Below, piece after piece: positions 16,398 to 32,555 of a DNA stretch of 64,000 bases. The translations under genes and the position numbers were made by a program. This DNA is from Desulfovibrio porci. Its GTDB lineage: Bacteria > Desulfobacterota > Desulfovibrionia > Desulfovibrionales > Desulfovibrionaceae. The stretch lies in the NCBI RefSeq assembly GCF_009696265.1, contig NZ_VUMH01000011.1, positions 62,001 to 126,000 on the forward strand. The letters run 5' to 3'. Each line of letters begins with the position of its first letter. Within the stretch, counting starts at the first letter, position 1. The notes below the pieces were generated by a model. That model was not told the origin of the DNA, searched no databases, and worked only from the letters and a program-made list of their open reading frames with translations.

Positions 16398-17726
16398 ATG
16401 CTGAAAAATGAACTGCGGCACATACTGAGTCAGGAAGGCGGACAGGAAACGGAAACCTGGTTCGAGGGCCTGACCCTGCATCAGGAAGACGATACGTTGC
16501 GGGTTGTTTTTCCCCATACGTATTTCGCCGCCTGGTTTTCACGCCATAAACGCCGCGCTTTTGAAGCCGCGCTCCACCGCCATTTCACGGACAAAGTCCC
16601 GCCACGCGTGGTTTATGAACAAGGCGGCGCGACAGCGCGCCCCGCCGCGCCGGAAGCCCTCCGTGACAGCGCGGGCGCAAAAAGCGGAACAGTTCATGAA
16701 ACGGGCGTCCGTAACGCGGAAGACAGTTTCGCCGCGTTTATCAGCAACGCCAAAAACGCTTTTCCGCTGGCCGCCGCCAGAGAAATAGCCGCCAGCGCCA
16801 TCGGCGAGGCCTACAATCCTTTTCTGCTCTGCGGGCGTAGCGGCACGGGCAAAACGCATCTGCTGCGGGCTCTGGCCGCGACGTTCACACGCCGCAACGC
16901 GCGCGTCATCTGCCAGAACGCCGCGCGCTTCTGCGCGGAGAACACTTCCTGGACGCGCCGCCCGGAACTTTTCTGGGAACAGTGCGACGCGCTCGTGCTG
17001 GACGACATGCAGGATCTGGCCGACCAGAGCGCCTGGCAGCAAAAACTGATCGTCTGCATGGACGCCTGTCCCCGTGACGGCAGGTCTTTCACGGCCTCCC
17101 CGGATCACGGCGGACCGCGCCAGATGATTTTCGCCCACGCCGGACCGGCCCAGGCTCTTAAAGACCTGGATGAGCGCCTGCGCTCCCGCCTGGAAAGCGG
17201 CCTGGTGGTGGAACTGCTGGAACCGGACCTGGACGTGCGCCTGCGTTATCTGCAGACGCTCAGCAAGGAACGGCGACTGAACCTGGGGCGCGAACAGCTT
17301 TTGTACCTGGCCCAGCGTTGCGCCCAGTTCCGCCTGCTTCAGGGTCTGTTGCTGAAAGTGGAGGCCTTTGCCGCTGTTCACGGCAGAAGCCTGACCCCGG
17401 CGGATCTGGAAAACATCGTGCGCACCGGCGGGGCGGAAAGACCGCCGGGCTGCCGCGAAATACTGAATGAAGTGGCCCGCGGGCTCAATCTGCGGCCCGA
17501 GGACATTCTGGGCGCCAGACGCCGTCCGGATCTGGTCCTGGCCCGGCAGGTCGCCATGTACCTCTGCCGCCAGAAACTGGGGCTGTCCTACCCGGAACTG
17601 GGCCGGGCCTTTGGCGGAAGAGACCATAGCACGGTCATTCATGCTATTAAAAAGATTAAGAAATTGCTGATTAGTAACAAAGATGTGCAACGCCTGGTGA
17701 CGCAATTGGAAACAACGGCCCTCTGA
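16398..17726 (+). CDS. dnaA: Chromosomal replication initiator DnaA
   Basis: 442 residues from the ATG at 16398, which begins MLKNELRHILSQ like domain I of DnaA; the frame is open 42 codons earlier but that part overlaps the DnaA boxes. Domain II linker ~75-105; AAA+ domain with CGRSGTGKTHLL (~145) and LVLDDMQDL (~198); C-terminal DNA-binding domain with FGGRDHSTVIHA (~412), the box-recognition signature. It opens the origin and recruits the replication machinery. It probably binds the boxes just upstream and so controls its own transcription. GGGA shortly upstream of the start is a modest ribosome site. Confidence 0.95.
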   Translation: MLKNELRHILSQEGGQETETWFEGLTLHQEDDTLRVVFPHTYFAAWFSRHKRRAFEAALHRHFTDKVPPRVVYEQGGATARPAAPEALRDSAGAKSGTVHETGVRNAEDSFAAFISNAKNAFPLAAAREIAASAIGEAYNPFLLCGRSGTGKTHLLRALAATFTRRNARVICQNAARFCAENTSWTRRPELFWEQCDALVLDDMQDLADQSAWQQKLIVCMDACPRDGRSFTASPDHGGPRQMIFAHAGPAQALKDLDERLRSRLESGLVVELLEPDLDVRLRYLQTLSKERRLNLGREQLLYLAQRCAQFRLLQGLLLKVEAFAAVHGRSLTPADLENIVRTGGAERPPGCREILNEVARGLNLRPEDILGARRRPDLVLARQVAMYLCRQKLGLSYPELGRAFGGRDHSTVIHAIKKIKKLLISNKDVQRLVTQLETTAL

Positions 17727-17872
17727 GCACGGCCCATGGCCCCCAAAAAAGCCGTCGTGTGCGCGCCGTTCCCCGCATCTTCCTAACATTGGCCATAAAA
17801 AAATAAAATATTCCAGCATGTTTTGAGAGTTAGGCACAAAGAAACAGACATTAATAATATCAAGGAAAAAAT

Positions 17873-19027
17873 ATGAAACTTACTGTAAACAAAGAGCAGA
17901 TCATTGAAGGCCTGCAGAAAGCCGCGGCCATCATCCCGGCCAAGGCCGGCGCTGCCTATCTGCGTTCCATCTGGCTCAAGGCCGACGAGGGCAGTCTCGC
18001 GGTCATGTCCACGGACGCCAACATTGAATTTACGGGCCGCTATCCTGCGGAGACCAGCCAGCCGGGCCTCATCGGCGTGCAGGGCCGGGCCTTTGTGGAT
18101 CTGGTGCGCCAGTTGCCCACGGGCGTGCTCAACCTCACGCTGGACGAAGCTTCCGGCAATCTGCTGCTGGAGCAGGGACGCCGCGTTTACAAACTGCCGG
18201 TGAGCGGTTCCGAATGGTTCCAGAATTTTTCGGAATTTCCGGCCGAGAACGCGGTGACCTGGTCCGGCGACTTTTTGCAGGACGTGCTGGACAAGGTAGG
18301 CTTCTGCATCAGCGACGACGACGCCATGGACGCCATCGCCTGCCTGTGCATGAAGCCCGGCGAAAACGGCCATATCGACGTCTGCGGCCTCAATGGCCAT
18401 CAATTCGCCCTGGTTTCCTTCACCCATGACGAACTGGCCGCGCGTCTGCCCGCCGAAGGCATGCTGATCCAGAAAAAATATCTTCAGGACATCAAAAAAT
18501 GGCTGGGCGTGGACGAAATCGAACTTAATATTACGGACAAGCGTCTTTACCTGCGCAGTCTGGACGGAGCCGAAACCCTCAGTCTGCCCCGCGCGGCCTA
18601 CGAATATCCGGATTACAACATTTTCATGTCCAAACTCGCGGACGAAGGCGTCAGCGCCATGACCCTGGACCGCAAGGAAGGCATGGACGCCTTGGGCCGC
18701 ATTCTGATTTTCAATACCGAGAGCGACCGCTGCACCTATATGGATCTTTCCGAAAACGAGGCCCGGCTGTCCGCCCAGGGCCAGGACGTGGGCTCGGCTT
18801 CGGAAAGCCTGGAGGTGACCTATAGGGGCGACATTTCGCGCATCGCCTTCCCCACCCGCAATCTGCTGGACGTGCTCGGGCATTTTGTTTCCGGCAAGAT
18901 CGACATGCTGCTCACAGGCACGGAAGGGCCGTGCGGCATCCGGGGCGCGGAAGATCCGGACTACACGGTGATCATCATGCCCATGAAGGTTTCCGAAACC
19001 ACCTATTACAGCGAAGAGGACGTGTAA
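17873..19027 (+). CDS. dnaN: DNA polymerase III sliding clamp (beta subunit)
   Basis: 384 residues, the usual size. Starts MKLTVNKEQIIEGLQKA and has the three-fold repeated clamp fold and the C-terminal DYTVIIMPMK typical of beta clamps. It forms a ring dimer that tethers polymerase III and other repair factors to DNA. AAGGA lies just upstream of the start. It follows dnaA by 146 nt in the conserved dnaA-dnaN order. Confidence 0.97.
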   Translation: MKLTVNKEQIIEGLQKAAAIIPAKAGAAYLRSIWLKADEGSLAVMSTDANIEFTGRYPAETSQPGLIGVQGRAFVDLVRQLPTGVLNLTLDEASGNLLLEQGRRVYKLPVSGSEWFQNFSEFPAENAVTWSGDFLQDVLDKVGFCISDDDAMDAIACLCMKPGENGHIDVCGLNGHQFALVSFTHDELAARLPAEGMLIQKKYLQDIKKWLGVDEIELNITDKRLYLRSLDGAETLSLPRAAYEYPDYNIFMSKLADEGVSAMTLDRKEGMDALGRILIFNTESDRCTYMDLSENEARLSAQGQDVGSASESLEVTYRGDISRIAFPTRNLLDVLGHFVSGKIDMLLTGTEGPCGIRGAEDPDYTVIIMPMKVSETTYYSEEDV

Positions 19028-21520
<2,493 letters not shown>

Positions 21521-21551
21521 AGCGGTTCACGCATGAAATGCGCCAACCGCT
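21521..21551. repeat. Dispersed inverted repeat, copy 2
   Basis: Begins AGCGGTTCACGCAT immediately after the gyrB stop and folds on itself (21521-21534 with 21538-21551) with two mismatches and a 3-nt centre, followed by CTGTAAGG. The same 14-mer and flank occur on the minus strand at 14105-14075. A second small dyad, GAGCAT and ATGCTC, lies at about 21619-21642. It may serve as a terminator or mRNA-end structure for gyrB. Confidence 0.7.
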
Positions 21552-21664
21552 CTGTAAGGATTTGTGTGCAACTTCTTGCCACGAAATGCGAGTAGGCGGG
21601 CTTTGCACGTCGTAAGCGAGCATTTCAAGTGTTACATGCTCTAGACAGCGCCGGGCGAACAGGC

Positions 21665-21979
21665 ATGAAAATGAAAACCGAAGAAAAATCCTCCGGAGGC
21701 TGGCTGTCCTGGCTGACGGCCGTGGGCGGCTGGCTGCTCTGCGCGGCCATGTGCCTTGTGCTGACCATCCGGCTGGAAGTCTGGCCCAGGGCGTATGATT
21801 TTGTTTTTCCGGCGGTGGTGGCCGTCCTGTTCAGCAATATTCTGGTGTTTATGTTCATGGCGTCACGCTACGGGGCGCATGCCGGAAAGCTGTTCCGGGC
21901 CGTGTGCCGCGTATGTCTGAGCGAAGGCGCCCTGCTTTTGCTTCTTTATGGATGGGGCAGGTTTTTTATAGGAGCCTGA
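21665..21979 (+). CDS. Small inner-membrane protein between gyrB and gyrA
   Basis: 104 residues from the ATG at 21665; a longer frame opens at 21629. Three hydrophobic helices: ~12-37 (WLSWLTAVGG to VLTIRL), ~45-65 (YDFVFPAVVAVLF on) and ~82-102. No recognisable domain. Upstream sequence has no strong ribosome site. Its position between the two gyrase genes on the same strand makes co-transcription likely, but no link to gyrase follows from the sequence. Function unknown. Confidence 0.6.
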   Translation: MKMKTEEKSSGGWLSWLTAVGGWLLCAAMCLVLTIRLEVWPRAYDFVFPAVVAVLFSNILVFMFMASRYGAHAGKLFRAVCRVCLSEGALLLLLYGWGRFFIGA

Positions 21980-22038
21980 GTTATTTTGCCGGTCGCGCGC
22001 TGCGCGGCCACGGTTGATATTCTACCCGCGAGGCCAAC

Positions 22039-24598
<2,560 letters not shown>

Positions 24599-24606
<8 letters not shown>

Positions 24607-25408
24607 GGTTCCGTTCGTCCTTCTGCCGACGGCACTGGTCCTCTGGGCCTGTCTGGCCGTCGGCTGCGAACAGAACGCGCTACTGGCGGACGACCTCAGC
24701 GCGGCGCGTACGGCGGTGGCCGAACGCAACTGGCCCTTGGCCGAGCGCCTGCTGGAACGCTGTCTGCGTGAAGAGCAGAGCCCGGACAAGCGCTGGGAGG
24801 CCTGGCAGCAATTGCTGACCGTGGTCAATTCCGCCAATCCGGAAGCCCGCGCCACCCTGGATTACCTGGAAGCCATGCTGGCGGAATACGCGGACGACGA
24901 CGCCCGCGTCAAACTGGTTCTGGAGCGCATGGGCCGCCTCAACGAAAGCCTGCGGCGCTATGAGCGGGCGGCGGACGCCTGGAGCGCCTATATCGGCCTG
25001 GCGGGCCTGACGCCGCGGGAAACCGTGGAAGGCTACCGCCATTTGGCCTCCGTGCAGTTCAGCCAGCGGCGTTTTGAGGCGGGCGAGGAAACCCTTCAGC
25101 AATGTCTGGCGCTGCCTCTGCGGGACCATGACAAGATGATGTGCATGTATGATCTGGCGGATCAGAATATGGCCCGCGAACGCTGGCAGGAAGTGGCGGA
25201 CCTCTGCCAGCAGATTCTGGACAGCGGGCCGGACAAGGAGCTGCGGGGTCTGAGCGGCTATCTGCTGGGCGACGCCCTGGAACAACTGGGCAAGGGCGCG
25301 GAAGCCCTCAAACAATTTGAACTGGCGCGCGACGAATATCCCAATCCGTCGGTCATGGACAATCGCATTGCGCATTTGCGCAATAAACTGAAGAAGCAGG
25401 CGAAATAA
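24599..25408 (+). CDS. TPR-containing lipoprotein
   Basis: 269 residues from the ATG at 24599, which overlaps the end of gyrA by 8 nt. The N-terminus is a signal peptide with a lipobox-like LAVGC (~19-23), so the protein is probably a lipoprotein. The rest is alpha-helical with tetratricopeptide-like repeats (for example [20 protein letters not shown] at ~36 and [20 protein letters not shown] at ~203). Such proteins usually scaffold envelope complexes. Translational coupling to gyrA is likely but probably reflects compaction, not function. Confidence 0.75.
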
Positions 25409-25412
25409 GAAT

Positions 25413-26813
<1,401 letters not shown>

Positions 26814-26821
26814 GGCCTTTT

Positions 26822-26839
26822 ACACTTTTTCAAAAGTGT
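26822..26839 (+). terminator. Small hairpin after purF
   Basis: ACACTTTT and AAAAGTGT form an 8-bp stem with a 2-nt centre 8 nt after the purF stop; only a short CCCTTTCCCCC follows. A weak or partial terminator at best. Confidence 0.3.
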
Positions 26840-26954
26840 CCCTTTCCCCCACATGGCTCTTCCGGCAGTACGCCATCCGGCTTGACGCCGCCGCGCCGAC
26901 AAGATAGAGGGCCGCTACGGCTTCAAGGGTCGATAGAGATCAGCAGAGGACAGT

Positions 26955-28211
26955 ATGAGCATTGCACGCATCAAGGGTTTTGCGGACATGTTTCCGCCCC
27001 AGAGCGACAATTTCACCCGTATGGAAAACTGCGCGCGGGATATTTTCGGCCGCTACGGTTTTGTGGAATTGCGTACGCCGCTCCTGGAATTTACCGAACT
27101 CTTCCAGCGCTCCATCGGTGAAGAAACCGACGTTGTGCAGAAAGAGATGTACACATTTCCGGACCGCAAGGGGCGTTCCCTGACCTTGCGCCCCGAAGCC
27201 ACGGCCGGGGTCATGCGCGCCTATATCGAAGCGGGCCTGGCCAACCGCGAGTCGGTCAGCCGTCTTTTCACCACCGGCCCCATGTTCCGTTACGAGCGAC
27301 CCCAGAAGGGCCGCATGCGCCAGTTCCATCAGATCAACTGTGAATGCCTGGGGTCGCAAAGCCCTCTGGCCGATGCGGAACTGATCATCATGCTGATGCG
27401 TTTTCTGCGCGCCCTGGGCCTTGGGGAACTGACCCTCAAGCTCAACTCCCTGGGCTGCGCGGAATGCCGTCCGCGCTTCAAGGAAGCCTTGCTGGAGTAT
27501 CTGCAAGGGGTGGACCGCAATGCGCTTTGCCCGGACTGCGCCCGCCGCGTGGAGAGCAATCCGTTGCGCGTGCTGGACTGCAAGCAGCCCGGCTGTCGCG
27601 CCCTGACCGACAATGCGCCCAAACTGCTGGACTATAATTGCCCTGAGTGCAAGGCCCATTTTGAAACCGTGCTGGCCATGCTGCGCGCTGAAGATCTGCC
27701 GCTGGAGCTGGATCACCGCCTGGTGCGCGGGCTGGACTACTATTGCCGGACCACCTTTGAGGTGGTAAGCGGGAGCATCGGCGCGCAATCTGCGGTGGCC
27801 GGCGGCGGCCGCTATGACGGTCTGATCAAGAGCCTTGGCGGACCGGATGTGCCCGGCGTGGGCTTTGCCTGCGGCATGGAGCGCCTGGCCTTGCTTCTGG
27901 GCGACGGCGCGGAACAGCGGCCCGATTTTTATCTGCTGGGCATGGAAGAGGCCGGTCGCGCGCAGGCCTTTGCCCTGGCCCAGAAACTGCGCGCCGCCGG
28001 ATTGCGCGGAGAAATGAATTTCAGCGCGGGCGGCTTCAAAAGCCTGATGCGCCAGGCGGGCAAATCCGGCGCGCGCTACTGCCTGATTATCGGACCGGAC
28101 GAAGCGGCCAAGGACGACGTGAGCATCAAACATCTGGACAGCGGCGAGCAGCGCAGCCTGCCGCAGGCCGACGCAATCCTTTATCTGCAAACGGGAACAG
28201 CCAATGACTGA
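26955..28211 (+). CDS. hisS: Histidine-tRNA ligase
   Basis: 418 residues, class II aminoacyl-tRNA synthetase. Motif 1 region at ~12-60, motif 2 [16 protein letters not shown] (~112), the HisA-type [15 protein letters not shown] (~257) and a motif 3-like [15 protein letters not shown] (~300), then the anticodon-binding domain. The insert between contains eight Cys in CxxC pairs (CAECR, CPDC, CPEC around 160-235), a zinc-ribbon-like element. AGAGGA precedes the ATG. The end overlaps aspS by 8 nt. Confidence 0.96.
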   Translation: MSIARIKGFADMFPPQSDNFTRMENCARDIFGRYGFVELRTPLLEFTELFQRSIGEETDVVQKEMYTFPDRKGRSLTLRPEATAGVMRAYIEAGLANRESVSRLFTTGPMFRYERPQKGRMRQFHQINCECLGSQSPLADAELIIMLMRFLRALGLGELTLKLNSLGCAECRPRFKEALLEYLQGVDRNALCPDCARRVESNPLRVLDCKQPGCRALTDNAPKLLDYNCPECKAHFETVLAMLRAEDLPLELDHRLVRGLDYYCRTTFEVVSGSIGAQSAVAGGGRYDGLIKSLGGPDVPGVGFACGMERLALLLGDGAEQRPDFYLLGMEEAGRAQAFALAQKLRAAGLRGEMNFSAGGFKSLMRQAGKSGARYCLIIGPDEAAKDDVSIKHLDSGEQRSLPQADAILYLQTGTAND

Positions 28212-30063
28212 GCAAACGCAGGACATACAGCAGGAACATCAGAAATTTATTGAAGACTTGGGCGACTGGCAGCGCAGTCACACCTGCGGTCAGCTGACCC
28301 TGGCCGACGACACGGCCGAGGTCTGCCTGATGGGCTGGGTGCAGTACCGGCGCGACCACGGCGGCCTGATTTTTGTGGACCTGCGCGACCGCGACGGTTT
28401 GACCCAGGTGGTTTTCAGTCCTGATATCGCCCCGGCGGCCCATGAAAACGCGCATATCCTGCGTTCCGAATACGTGCTGGCCGTCAAGGGCAAGGTGCGT
28501 CCCCGGCCCGAGGGTATGGTCAACAGCACAATGGTCACCGGTGAAATCGAAGTGGTGGCCTATGAGTGGAAGCTGCTGAACACCTCCAAGACGCCGCCTT
28601 TTCCCATTGAGGATCGTTGCGATGCGGGCGAGAACCTGCGCCTGGCCTGGCGCTATCTGGATCTGCGCCGTCCGCGCATGCAGGAAAATCTGCGCCTGCG
28701 GCACAAGGTGGCCCAGACCATCCGTCGCTATCTGGACGAGGGCGGCTTTGTGGAAGTGGAAACTCCGGTGCTGACCAAGTCCACGCCCGAAGGGGCGCGC
28801 GATTTTCTGGTGCCCAGCCGTTTGAACCCCGGCGAATTTTACGCCCTGCCGCAGTCTCCGCAGCTTTTCAAGCAGATGCTGATGGTTTCCGGTCTGGACC
28901 GGTATTTCCAGATCGTGCGCTGTTTCCGCGACGAGGATTTGCGCGCTGACCGCCAGCCCGAGTTCACCCAGGTGGATATTGAAATGAGCTTTGTGGACGA
29001 GGAAAAGGTCATGTCCATGGCCGAAGGCCTCATGGCCCGCGTCTTCAAGGAAGTCATGGGCAGGGAGCTCAGCCTTCCGTTCCCGCGCATGCGCTGGGAT
29101 GAAGCCATGGAGCGTTACGGCGTGGACAAGCCGGATACGCGTTTCGGCCTGGAACTCAAGGATATCACCGAGATTGTGCGCGGTTCGGGCTTCAAGCTCT
29201 TCGCTCAGGCCAGACTGGTCAAGGGCATGAAGGTGCCGGGCGGCGAATCCTTGACCCGCAAGGAAATTGACGCCTTCACCGAATTTGTGAAGATTTACGG
29301 CGCGCAGGGCCTGGCCTGGATCAAGATCAAGGCCGACGAATGGCAGTCACCCATCGCCAAGTTTTTGTCCGATGAGGAACGCAAGGGCATTGCGGAAGCC
29401 CTTGATCTTCAGGTGGGCGACATCGTCTTTTTCCAGGCCGGCGAACCGGATATGGTCAACGCGGCTCTGGGCAATTTGCGCGTGCATCTGGCCGGGCAGC
29501 TCAAACTTATTCCGGAAAACAGCTTTAACTTTCTCTGGGTCACGGATTTTCCCCTCTATGAGTACGACCAGGAGGAAAAGCGCTTTGTGGCCTGCCACCA
29601 TCCCTTCACCTCGCCCGCGTCCGGCCATCTGGAACTGATGAGCAGCGATCCGGCCAAGGCCCGTGCCCGCGCCTACGATATGGTGCTCAACGGCAATGAA
29701 GTGGGCGGCGGTTCCATCCGCATCCATTCCGGCGACGTGCAGCGGCGGATGTTTGAAGCGCTTGGCTTTACGCCGGAGCAGGCAGAGGCGCAGTTCGGCT
29801 TCCTGATCCAGGCGCTGGAGCAGGGCGCGCCGCCGCACGGCGGGCTGGCTTTCGGCCTGGACCGTCTGGTCATGCTGCTGGCCGGGGCGTCCAGCATCCG
29901 CGACGTTATCGCCTTCCCCAAAACCCAGAAGGCCACCTGCCTGCTGACCGAGGCTCCGGCCCCGGTGGCGGCCAAGCAGCTGCGTGAACTGGGCCTGCGC
30001 CTGCGTGAGCAGCCCGCCAAGGAAGGCGAGGCCAAACAGGGCGGCGGCGTGGCTCAGGCCTAA
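28204..30063 (+). CDS. aspS: Aspartate-tRNA ligase
   Basis: 619 residues, the long bacterial type. N-terminal OB-fold anticodon domain with [20 protein letters not shown] (~47), class II motif 2 with [16 protein letters not shown] (~241), a bacterial GAD insertion (~310-420) and motif 3 [15 protein letters not shown] (~548). It charges tRNA-Asp; whether it also charges tRNA-Asn cannot be decided by eye. The ATG overlaps the end of hisS, giving the common hisS-aspS pair. About 19 extra residues precede the usual N-terminus. Confidence 0.96.
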   Translation: MTEQTQDIQQEHQKFIEDLGDWQRSHTCGQLTLADDTAEVCLMGWVQYRRDHGGLIFVDLRDRDGLTQVVFSPDIAPAAHENAHILRSEYVLAVKGKVRPRPEGMVNSTMVTGEIEVVAYEWKLLNTSKTPPFPIEDRCDAGENLRLAWRYLDLRRPRMQENLRLRHKVAQTIRRYLDEGGFVEVETPVLTKSTPEGARDFLVPSRLNPGEFYALPQSPQLFKQMLMVSGLDRYFQIVRCFRDEDLRADRQPEFTQVDIEMSFVDEEKVMSMAEGLMARVFKEVMGRELSLPFPRMRWDEAMERYGVDKPDTRFGLELKDITEIVRGSGFKLFAQARLVKGMKVPGGESLTRKEIDAFTEFVKIYGAQGLAWIKIKADEWQSPIAKFLSDEERKGIAEALDLQVGDIVFFQAGEPDMVNAALGNLRVHLAGQLKLIPENSFNFLWVTDFPLYEYDQEEKRFVACHHPFTSPASGHLELMSSDPAKARARAYDMVLNGNEVGGGSIRIHSGDVQRRMFEALGFTPEQAEAQFGFLIQALEQGAPPHGGLAFGLDRLVMLLAGASSIRDVIAFPKTQKATCLLTEAPAPVAAKQLRELGLRLREQPAKEGEAKQGGGVAQA

Positions 30064-30077
30064 GGAGAGCCTCAAGC

Positions 30078-30596
30078 ATGATTCTTGATATTGTGACCTA
30101 TCCCGACCCGCGCCTGAAGCAGCCGTGCGAGCCTGTGGCGGAAGTGACGGACGAGATCCGCCGTCTGGCCGCCGACATGCTGGAAACCATGTACGCCGCG
30201 CCCGGCGTGGGTCTGGCCGCGCCGCAGGTGGGCCGCAATATACGCATGCTGGTCATGGACCCGGCGGGCAAGGATGAGGAAAAGCAGCCCCGCGTGCTGA
30301 TCAATCCCGTGCTGGAGCTTTCCGGCGAGGATGTGGTCAGCGAGTTGGAGGGCTGCCTGTCCGTGCCCCTGAATTACCGTGCGGACGTGATCCGCAAGAG
30401 CCGCGTTCTGCTCAAGGCCATGGACCTCGACGGGAACAGCATTGCGGAAGAACTGGAGGGTTTTCCGGCCATTGTTGTCCAGCACGAAGCCGACCATCTG
30501 GACGGCGTGCTGTTCATTGACAGGATCAGCCGTCTGCGGCGCACGCTGTATGACAGCAAGGTAAAAAAATGGCTCAAGCGCAAAAATGCCGCCTAG
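30078..30596 (+). CDS. def: Peptide deformylase
   Basis: 172 residues. All three family motifs are present: GVGLAAPQVG (~43), EGCLSVP (~92) with the metal-binding Cys, and QHEADHLDG (~135) with the two metal-binding His. It removes the formyl group from new proteins. GGAG lies before the ATG. It overlaps fmt by 28 nt, linking formylation and deformylation as in many bacteria. Confidence 0.97.
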   Translation: MILDIVTYPDPRLKQPCEPVAEVTDEIRRLAADMLETMYAAPGVGLAAPQVGRNIRMLVMDPAGKDEEKQPRVLINPVLELSGEDVVSELEGCLSVPLNYRADVIRKSRVLLKAMDLDGNSIAEELEGFPAIVVQHEADHLDGVLFIDRISRLRRTLYDSKVKKWLKRKNAA

Positions 30597-31561
30597 TCTT
30601 CATGGGCACGCCGGATTTCGCGGCGGTGATCCTCAAGGCGCTTGCGCAATGGCCGCGCGGCGAGATTGTTGCGGTCTATACCCAGCCGGACCGTCCCGCC
30701 GGGCGCGGCCATAAGCTGACGCCCTCTCCGGTCAAGCGGCTGGCGCAGGAACTGGACCTGCCGGTGCTGCAGCCGCAGAGCCTGAAAAACGCCGAGGCTC
30801 AGGCGGAACTGTCCGCTCTGCAGGCGGACGTGCTGGTCGTGGCCGCGTATGGTCTGATTTTGCCGGACGCCGTGCTGGCTGCGCCGCGTCTGGCCCCGAT
30901 CAACGTGCATGCCTCGCTTTTGCCGCGTTATCGCGGCGCCGCGCCCATTCAGCGCGCGATCATGGAAAATTGGGGACCTGCCGCGCAAAGCGGGGTCGCC
31001 ATCATGCGGGTGGCCAGCCGTCTGGACGCCGGACCGGTCTATGCCGACGCTGCCCTGCCCATTGGCGAGCACACGGCGGGCAGCCTGCATGACGCCCTGG
31101 CTCATCTGGGCGCTGATCTGCTGGTCCGCGTGTTGAATGATCTGCTGGACGGTCGGGCCGTGGCGCGTGAGCAGGACGAAAGCCGTGCCGATTATGCGGC
31201 CAAGATCAGCAAGGAAGACGGCTACATAGACTGGGAGCGCCCGGCGGCGGAAGTGCATGCCCGCATCCGTGGCGTGACGCCCTGGCCCGGCGCGCACGCC
31301 GCCTTTGCCCTGACGGGCGAGGCGGAAGCGCTGCACCTTCTGCTTGCGCCCGGCGAAGTGGGGGAAAGCGCAGAAGACGCGAACCCCGGCGACGTGCGGC
31401 ACGATGCCCGCGGATTGAGCGTGGCCTGCGGCGATTGCTGGTACCGGCTTTCCCTTGTGCGTCCGCAAGGCCGCAAGGATATGCCGGTGCGCGATTTCAT
31501 CAACGGACGTTTGCGCGGCCTGCCCGAGGGCATCTGCGGGCGCGCCCTGCGTCTTGGCTGA
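30569..31561 (+). CDS. fmt: Methionyl-tRNA formyltransferase
   Basis: 330 residues. VFMGTPDFAA (~10), INVHASLLPRYRGAAPIQRAI (~111) with the catalytic Asn/His, and the RLDAGPVY stretch (~150) are family signatures; the C-terminal OB-fold domain follows. It formylates Met-tRNA for initiation with 10-formyl-tetrahydrofolate. Its start lies within def, so the two are translated together. Confidence 0.96.
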   Translation: MAQAQKCRLVFMGTPDFAAVILKALAQWPRGEIVAVYTQPDRPAGRGHKLTPSPVKRLAQELDLPVLQPQSLKNAEAQAELSALQADVLVVAAYGLILPDAVLAAPRLAPINVHASLLPRYRGAAPIQRAIMENWGPAAQSGVAIMRVASRLDAGPVYADAALPIGEHTAGSLHDALAHLGADLLVRVLNDLLDGRAVAREQDESRADYAAKISKEDGYIDWERPAAEVHARIRGVTPWPGAHAAFALTGEAEALHLLLAPGEVGESAEDANPGDVRHDARGLSVACGDCWYRLSLVRPQGRKDMPVRDFINGRLRGLPEGICGRALRLG

Positions 31562-31681
31562 AAGAGCGCTGTCTTGGAGCTGTGACAGCGGGCAATTTAA
31601 GGCTGTTTTTTTCATTTTCCGGGTCAGACTTCGGCCTGTGTGCTTGAAACCGTCAGAAGCCCTTTTTTGTGCTGTTTCTGA

Positions 31682-31707
31682 CCTGAAAAAGTTCAGGCGT
31701 CTTTTTT
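31682..31707 (+). terminator. Probable terminator after fmt
   Basis: CCTGAA-AAAG-TTCAGG is followed by CGTC and six T. Another stem (31567-31573 with 31584-31590) with a distant T-run lies closer to fmt. The DUF116 gene starts 14 nt further on, so it must have, or borrow, its own promoter or arise by read-through. Confidence 0.5.
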
Positions 31708-31721
31708 ATTGAGGCGGCGGC

Positions 31722-32555
31722 ATGTTCTTGCGCAAATCCCCCTATTCCCTGCCTCCCGAACAATACGGCGGCGGCCGCAAACGAATTTTTATCGGCCTGA
31801 TGCTGGCCTCCTGCATCTTGCTGTGTCTGGCGCTCTGTTTTTTTCTGATCCTGCCCTGGTCCGATCTGGGCGCTGGCCTGCGCTGGCTGCCGCTGCTCAG
31901 CATGGCGGTGGGGGGATTGGGCATTGCGGTTCTGGCCTGGCTCTGCCTGACCCTGGTTTTTCATATTTACACCGGCTTGCCTTTACCCGGCATGCACGGC
32001 GTGCGGCATGTGATCATCCGCCTGTTTTTTCCGCTGATGGAATTGCTGGCCAAAGCTGTGGGCATTGACCGCAACAAGGTGCGGCGTTCTTTTGTCAAGG
32101 TGAACAATGAGCTGGTGCTGGCGGTGCGCCGTCCTGTGGTCCCGAGCGAACTGCTGCTTCTGCTGCCGCATTGCGTGCAGAACAGCGTTTGCCCGCGCCG
32201 CTTGACGCATAAGGTGGACCTTTGCGCGCGTTGCGGACAATGCCAAGTGGGCAGCCTTCTGGACCTGCGCGACCGTTACGGCATTCAGTTCGCCATTGCC
32301 ACGGGCGGCACCATTGCCCGCCGCATTGTGGTCCAGACCAGGCCGCGCTGCATTGTGGCAGTCGCCTGTGAGCGCGACCTGACCTCCGGCATTCAGGACA
32401 GCTATCCCTTGCCGGTTTTTGGCGTGCTCAATCAGCGGCCTTGCGGTCCCTGTCTGGATACCTTGGCGCCGCTGACGGCTCTGGAAGAGGTCATCCGTCT
32501 TTTTCTCGGCCTTTCAGAAACGGCTGCGGGCGCATGCCAGAGGGGACGGGCGTGA
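31722..32555 (+). CDS. DUF116 membrane protein
   Basis: 277 residues. Two N-terminal helices (~22-45 and ~54-80) anchor a cytoplasmic domain with a conserved Cys pattern: LPHCVQNSVCP (~145), DLCARCGQCQ (~162), VAVACERDL (~207) and RPCGPCLDT (~235). This fits the DUF116 family, whose Cys suggest a metal or iron-sulfur site; no biochemical role is established to my knowledge. The stop overlaps the rsmB start (GTGA). Confidence 0.8.
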   Translation: MFLRKSPYSLPPEQYGGGRKRIFIGLMLASCILLCLALCFFLILPWSDLGAGLRWLPLLSMAVGGLGIAVLAWLCLTLVFHIYTGLPLPGMHGVRHVIIRLFFPLMELLAKAVGIDRNKVRRSFVKVNNELVLAVRRPVVPSELLLLLPHCVQNSVCPRRLTHKVDLCARCGQCQVGSLLDLRDRYGIQFAIATGGTIARRIVVQTRPRCIVAVACERDLTSGIQDSYPLPVFGVLNQRPCGPCLDTLAPLTALEEVIRLFLGLSETAAGACQRGRA